A program made the translations under genes and the position numbers. Below the pieces are notes generated by a model. It searched no databases and was not told the origin of the DNA. It was given only the letters and a program-made list of their open reading frames with translations. This document shows positions 60,519-64,000 of a stretch of 64,000 bases of DNA, one piece after another; the first letter of the stretch is position 1, and each line of letters opens with the position of its first letter. Origin of the DNA: Metabacillus bambusae (GTDB taxonomy: Bacteria > Bacillota > Bacilli > Bacillales > Bacillaceae); contig NZ_JAGDEL010000005.1 in NCBI RefSeq assembly GCF_017497975.1, forward strand, positions 62,001 to 126,000, in the 5' to 3' direction.

Positions 60519-61292
60519 GTGGAAACCATTATAAATCAAGTATTTTGGCTTTGGGTCCCACTGTCATTATTGCCGGTATGGTTGAGAATAGCAATAGTGA
60601 CCTATTTGGTCATCATTCTGTCAAGACCTATCCTATTACGTCTCCTTCCGAAACTGATAGAATGGGCAAGCATCCTTCTAAAAAAAGCGATAGAGCTACT
60701 TTCCTATCCTTTGATGGTGTGGATTAATCGCTTCTTAACAAAACGGAGACATGCAGGCAACTACCTGATCCCAGCTTGGATTGACATACTAGAGGATACT
60801 TGTGCTCTTCTGTTAAAAGGATTAGACAAAACAGAAGGTCTGTCCCAAAAACGAACAAGAAACAAAGCACGTCTGAAAAAAACCTTCAGAGTAGCAGCAA
60901 TGATTCTAGCCATCCTTTTACCAATGGCGGTTATGAATAACCCGGGCCAAGCCTATTCAAAAACATGGTATAAATTCGAAGCATGGGCAACAGAAGAAAA
61001 GGTCCAAAAATCCCTTGGATTTGATCTCGACCAGCTCCAAGGGAAGATCCAAACGACAGTAGAATCTGTCAGTCCAACAAAGCTGACACTAAAAGCAGAA
61101 TATCCAGAAGGCGGCAACATCCGCCAAACCCCATCCCTCAACGGGAAAATTGTCGCTGACATTAAGGAAGGCGAAACCGTCACATACCTTGACGAGGAAC
61201 AAACGGATGATAAAGGGATCACATGGCTTAAGGTTGAAACAGATGCTGGGAAAGAAGGTTGGGTGTCTGAGAGGATTGTCGAAGAGATGTAA
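60519..61292 (+). CDS. Membrane protein with C-terminal SH3b domain
   Basis: The 257-residue protein has hydrophobic helices at about 8-60 (WVPLSLLPVWLRIAIVTYLV; LLRLLPKLIEWASILLKKA), another near 122-140 (AAMILAILLPMAVMNNPGQA), and a C-terminal bacterial SH3 domain (GGNIRQTPSLNGKIVADIKE; GITWLKVETDAGKEGWVSER). SH3b domains usually face the wall side, so the protein would connect envelope and cytoplasm. GTG start, 7 nt after the SPFH stop; AAAGGAG lies upstream at wide spacing. Being last in the SLOG-TIR-SPFH operon, it could be the membrane effector or anchor (inference). Confidence 0.72.
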   Translation: METIINQVFWLWVPLSLLPVWLRIAIVTYLVIILSRPILLRLLPKLIEWASILLKKAIELLSYPLMVWINRFLTKRRHAGNYLIPAWIDILEDTCALLLKGLDKTEGLSQKRTRNKARLKKTFRVAAMILAILLPMAVMNNPGQAYSKTWYKFEAWATEEKVQKSLGFDLDQLQGKIQTTVESVSPTKLTLKAEYPEGGNIRQTPSLNGKIVADIKEGETVTYLDEEQTDDKGITWLKVETDAGKEGWVSERIVEEM

Positions 61293-61314
61293 AAATATGA
61301 ATTCAAATTATACA

Positions 61315-61352
61315 GAAATCCACCTACCACCTGATGATGGTAGATGGATTTC
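61315..61352 (+). terminator. Hairpin after the SLOG-TIR-SPFH-SH3 operon
   Basis: GAAATCCACCTACCA (61315-61329) pairs with TGGTAGATGGATTTC (61338-61352), one mismatch. The stem is strong but is followed only by a weakly T-rich tail. Confidence 0.65.
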
Positions 61353-61413
61353 GCTTATTCTGATTTAACGATCACCGACAAAATGCCGAGAGGTGAAACC
61401 TACGCGACTACTC

Positions 61414-61914
61414 TCACTCAGGAACAAACGTCCGTTTCCCAAGCTCACTATCAAGCATAAAGAACGCATTACTATCGGTATCAATTCGCTTCAGTTTCTG
61501 AATAAGACCATCAAAAGTAGCCTCTTCTTCAACCTGTTCTTCAATAAACCAATTCAAAAAGGTCATTGTCGCATGCTCACGCTCATCTAAAGCAATGTCA
61601 GCAAGCTCATAAATGCGTCGCGTAACCTCTTTCTCATGATTCAAGCCCTTTTCAAATACATCTAAAATCGAAGCAAAATCATTATTTGGCGCAGGAAAAC
61701 CCTCTACTACTGCACGCTCCCCCATATCATTGATAAAGTTATAAAACTTCATCGCATGAAAACGTTCCTCTTCAGCTTGTACAAGAAAAAAGTTCGCAAA
61801 GCCATCTAAGCTCTCTGCAGAACAATGGGCAGCCATCCCTAAATACGCATGTGCAGAATAAAATTCATAATTCATCTGTTTAATTAAGCCATTTACTAGT
61901 TTTTCACTAATCAT
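61414..61914 (-). CDS. ftnA: Non-haem ferritin
   Basis: The 166-residue ferritin has a four-helix bundle with ferroxidase ligands in NYEFYSAHAYLGM (Glu17 region), VQAEEERFHAMKF (Glu and His near residues 49-53), and DEREHATMTFLNWFIEEQVEEE (about residues 109-130). It oxidises Fe(II) and stores iron in a 24-mer shell. Length is typical of bacterial Ftn. The RBS AGGAGG (AAAAAGGAGGG) precedes the ATG. No regulatory box was identified with confidence. Confidence 0.95.
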   Translation of the reverse strand: MISEKLVNGLIKQMNYEFYSAHAYLGMAAHCSAESLDGFANFFLVQAEEERFHAMKFYNFINDMGERAVVEGFPAPNNDFASILDVFEKGLNHEKEVTRRIYELADIALDEREHATMTFLNWFIEEQVEEEATFDGLIQKLKRIDTDSNAFFMLDSELGKRTFVPE

Positions 61915-62004
61915 GGAAAATCCCTCCTTTTTGGGTAGTATATCATAACTTTCTGAAGGTTATTAAAAGGGGTTATAACTTTCTTTTACCAAATTATATA
62001 TAGT

Positions 62005-62042
62005 AAAAAAGAGAGAAAAGTATTTATACTCTTCTCCCTTTA
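62005..62042 (-). terminator. Terminator of the pdxA operon
   Basis: GAGAGAAAAGTA (approx. 62011-62022) pairs with TACTCTTCTCCC (approx. 62027-62038) with mismatches. The minus-strand tail is TTTTTTAC. Confidence 0.6.
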
Positions 62043-62085
62043 CTAACAATGGCTATTTCAATCCTTTAAAGTAGGATAGACACCA

Positions 62086-63090
62086 CTACTTCTTCGGTGC
62101 CAATTCAACCGCTTGACGCATCGCTTCCATTAGGCTCTTCTCATCTGCGATTCCTTTGCCAGCAATATCAAATGCTGTACCGTGATCCACACTTGTACGG
62201 ATAATTGGTAAACCGACTGTAATATTTACACCTGCATCTAAGCCCAAAACCTTAACCGGACCATGTCCTTGATCATGGTACATTGCTACAACGATATCAA
62301 AGTCACCGCGAACAGTTCGGAAGAATAATGTGTCAGCTGGTAGCGGGCCAACGACATCAATTCCTTCACCTTGTGCCTTTTCAACACCAGGAATGACTTT
62401 TTCTTCTTCTTCTCCATATCCGAATAAGCCATTTTCACCTGCATGTGGGTTAATACCACAAACGGCAATTTTAGGTGAGTTGATACCTGCTTTTTGGAGT
62501 GTGTCATGTGCAAGCTTGATCACATGATAGACACGTTCAGGGTTAATCATTTTGACTGCATCAAGAATTCCAACATGTGTTGTCACATGAATAACCTTTA
62601 AGTTTGGAGCGGAAAGCATCATCGAGAAATCTTGTGTTCCCGTTAGGTCAGCAAGGATTTCTGTGTGACCCGGATATTTATGACCACCTTTGTGCAAGGC
62701 TTCCTTATTTAACGGAGCTGTACAGATCGCACTAATTTTCTGTTGCTTTGCTAGTTCAATGGCTGTTTCTAAATATTTAAATGCTGCATGACCAGCCTCT
62801 GGGGATACTTGACCTACTGTCAGTTCTTCAGATAAAAGATTTAAATCTAAGCAGTAGACTGTTCCGTATTCATAGGCTAGATAGTCTAAATTTTCAGCAT
62901 TAACAGACTCAACCTTTAACTCACTGTTTACAAAAGATTTCGCTCGTTCTAAGATTTTACTGTCACCGATGACTAGCGGACGGCTGATTTCATACATTTC
63001 TTCTTTTGCTAAACTTTTCAAGATGATTTCCGGGCCAACACCTGCAGCGTCACCCATTGTGATTCCGACGATTGGTTTTTGTTGATTCAT
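62086..63090 (-). CDS. pdxA: PdxA-family 4-phosphate dehydrogenase, probably PdxA2 (D-threonate/erythronate pathway)
   Basis: The 334-residue PdxA-fold enzyme has ITMGDAAGVGPEIILKSL at the N-terminus and TAPLNKEALHKGGHKYPGHT with a metal His near residue 138. Other metal ligands lie in CGINPHAGENGLFG near 210 and AMYHDQGHGPVKVLG near 265; NITVGLPIIRTSVDHGTAFD follows. It overlaps a DUF1537 four-carbon acid sugar kinase by 4 nt. Such pairs degrade D-threonate or erythronate: the kinase makes the 4-phosphate and PdxA2 oxidises and decarboxylates it to dihydroxyacetone phosphate. Therefore it is probably not the vitamin B6 enzyme, although sequence alone cannot decide. Confidence 0.9.
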   Translation of the reverse strand: MNQQKPIVGITMGDAAGVGPEIILKSLAKEEMYEISRPLVIGDSKILERAKSFVNSELKVESVNAENLDYLAYEYGTVYCLDLNLLSEELTVGQVSPEAGHAAFKYLETAIELAKQQKISAICTAPLNKEALHKGGHKYPGHTEILADLTGTQDFSMMLSAPNLKVIHVTTHVGILDAVKMINPERVYHVIKLAHDTLQKAGINSPKIAVCGINPHAGENGLFGYGEEEEKVIPGVEKAQGEGIDVVGPLPADTLFFRTVRGDFDIVVAMYHDQGHGPVKVLGLDAGVNITVGLPIIRTSVDHGTAFDIAGKGIADEKSLMEAMRQAVELAPKK

Positions 63091-64000
63091 GCTCTCACCC
63101 TTCTCTTGTTTGCCATAAATTCTACAACATTGACTAATGATTGTTCATGTCCAAATCCACCAGCTTTTGTGACTGCCCAATAGCTTTGCTCTTCACTACT
63201 TACTCTACCAAATGGAAGCCCTGGTTCAACCTCTGAATACAGCTCCATCTCTGAAATTTCAAGCTCAGAGCATACAGCCTTAGCCGTATCTCCACCTGTT
63301 AACACTAGTCCTTGAATGGAGGAATTGTCTTGTAATAAACTCTTTGCAATTTTCCCTAAGCCTTGTGAAATAGCTTCACTTACTTCTGTCACCGTTAAGC
63401 CAAGCTCTTCTCCTGCTTTCTTTGCAGAAACACGGTTTTTCTCAGAAGCTTCGACATAAAGAACAAAATAATCGTGATGAATATTTTGGGTTAATTGTTC
63501 TACATAGCTTTTAGGATGAAACGTTTGCTTCACTAGTTCTACCGGATTCACTTCTAGAAAAAATGATTTCGATAGTTCCTCAACTTTTACAAGCTGCTGC
63601 TTTGTTACTTGTGATAAGCTCCCTGACACAACCAAGGTTTTATCAATCGTTAGATCTAGATTGTTTCCTTTATTTGACGGGTTTAGCTGCAAGGACTCTG
63701 GTAAATACTCAATTAAACCTGCAGACCCTGTCCAGATTGTTCGTTTGTTCATTTCAGAAAAAATTTCGGTCACCTTTTGCAAATCAGCTTCTGTTTCACC
63801 ATCACACACAAACCATATAATTCCTTTTTCAAGAAAGGTATTAATTGTTTGAATCACTTCTACTACTGATTTAGTTAAGATATCCTTATCGATTAACCCA
63901 ATACCTCTATCCTGATATTGCTTAAGTAAATGTGGAATATAGGACTCTGTTACAGGTGTTTTTGGATCCTTCGAAAACTCAGTGTCAGTGATTAACACTC
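63087..64000 (-). CDS. DUF1537 four-carbon acid sugar kinase (5' end outside window)
   Basis: About 304 C-terminal residues are visible. LITDTEFSKDPKTPVTESYI corresponds to the interior of the family (the usual ETEFxxDPxxPVxxS segment), so the start lies beyond 64000. The nucleotide-binding domain is complete: VVSGSLSQVTKQQL, GLVLTGGDTAKAVCSELE, EPGLPFGRV and VTKAGGFG. DtnK/OtnK-type kinases phosphorylate D-threonate or related C4 acids. The 4-nt overlap with the PdxA gene and the shared pathway support this. A GntR/DeoR-type regulator and transporter are expected outside the window. Confidence 0.9.
   Translation of the reverse strand, partial: VLITDTEFSKDPKTPVTESYIPHLLKQYQDRGIGLIDKDILTKSVVEVIQTINTFLEKGIIWFVCDGETEADLQKVTEIFSEMNKRTIWTGSAGLIEYLPESLQLNPSNKGNNLDLTIDKTLVVSGSLSQVTKQQLVKVEELSKSFFLEVNPVELVKQTFHPKSYVEQLTQNIHHDYFVLYVEASEKNRVSAKKAGEELGLTVTEVSEAISQGLGKIAKSLLQDNSSIQGLVLTGGDTAKAVCSELEISEMELYSEVEPGLPFGRVSSEEQSYWAVTKAGGFGHEQSLVNVVEFMANKRRVRA

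Overview
The window is AT-rich chromosomal DNA from a member of the Bacillaceae (Bacillus sensu lato). The evidence is strong AGGAGG-type ribosome binding sites, frequent TTG/GTG starts, and a typical Bacillus gene set: ComK-like regulator, XpaC-TelA pair, YkoGHI-like signalling locus, TagU-type LCP ligase, immune inhibitor A, GalU, SEC-C protein, and dispersed GGGGAC(A/T)GTCCCC and GGTGGTGACAGGCACC repeats. No rRNA, tRNA, IS element or prophage was seen.

Region 1 (1-18.2 kb) is a surface-polysaccharide locus on the minus strand. It runs ugd - wbpB - wbpA - wzx - wzy - glycosyltransferase - Wzz-like protein - glycosyltransferase - wbpE - wbpI - wbpD, with galU nearby. The five Wbp-type enzymes make up the whole route from UDP-GlcNAc to UDP-2,3-diacetamido-mannuronic acid. 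GalU and Ugd add UDP-glucuronate, so the predicted polymer is rich in uronic acids. Two secreted peptidases flank the locus (M14 carboxypeptidase, partial, at 1-2186; subtilisin-like at 15.2-17.2 kb) and share the same unusual alternating SH3-like repeats.

Region 2 (18.4-37.5 kb) holds exported and envelope genes. These are an unknown secreted protein, a small lipoprotein, a remnant of a sortase-anchored protein, an SGNH-like protein, a 1378-residue LRR/FnIII LPXTG-type surface protein, TagU, ComK, small membrane proteins, a PHP phosphatase, a two-component system with two PepSY proteins, and XpaC-TelA. The DNA between these genes is full of palindromic GGGGAC(A/T)GTCCCC repeats, including a ten-copy 35-bp tandem array.

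Region 3 (37.8-56.2 kb) holds a SEC-C protein, a TupA-like ATP-grasp enzyme, a zinc-ribbon membrane serine protease, immune inhibitor A, and a second two-component system followed by YknWX-like genes and a lantibiotic-immunity-type ABC transporter. It also has a RAYT transposase with its repeats and the BrnQ transporter. Two short type I toxin-antitoxin loci (39.8-40.0 and 51.4-51.6 kb) were found by reading intergenic DNA; each has a perfectly spaced antisense promoter.

Region 4 (56.7-61.3 kb) is a tightly coupled four-gene plus-strand operon: SLOG-like protein, TIR-NTPase-like-helical-repeat protein, SPFH-like protein, and membrane-SH3 protein. It resembles an NAD-derived-nucleotide immune system but matches no described system I know, and is the best candidate for something new. 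The window ends with ferritin and a PdxA2-DUF1537 kinase pair of four-carbon acid sugar catabolism; the kinase runs off the end.
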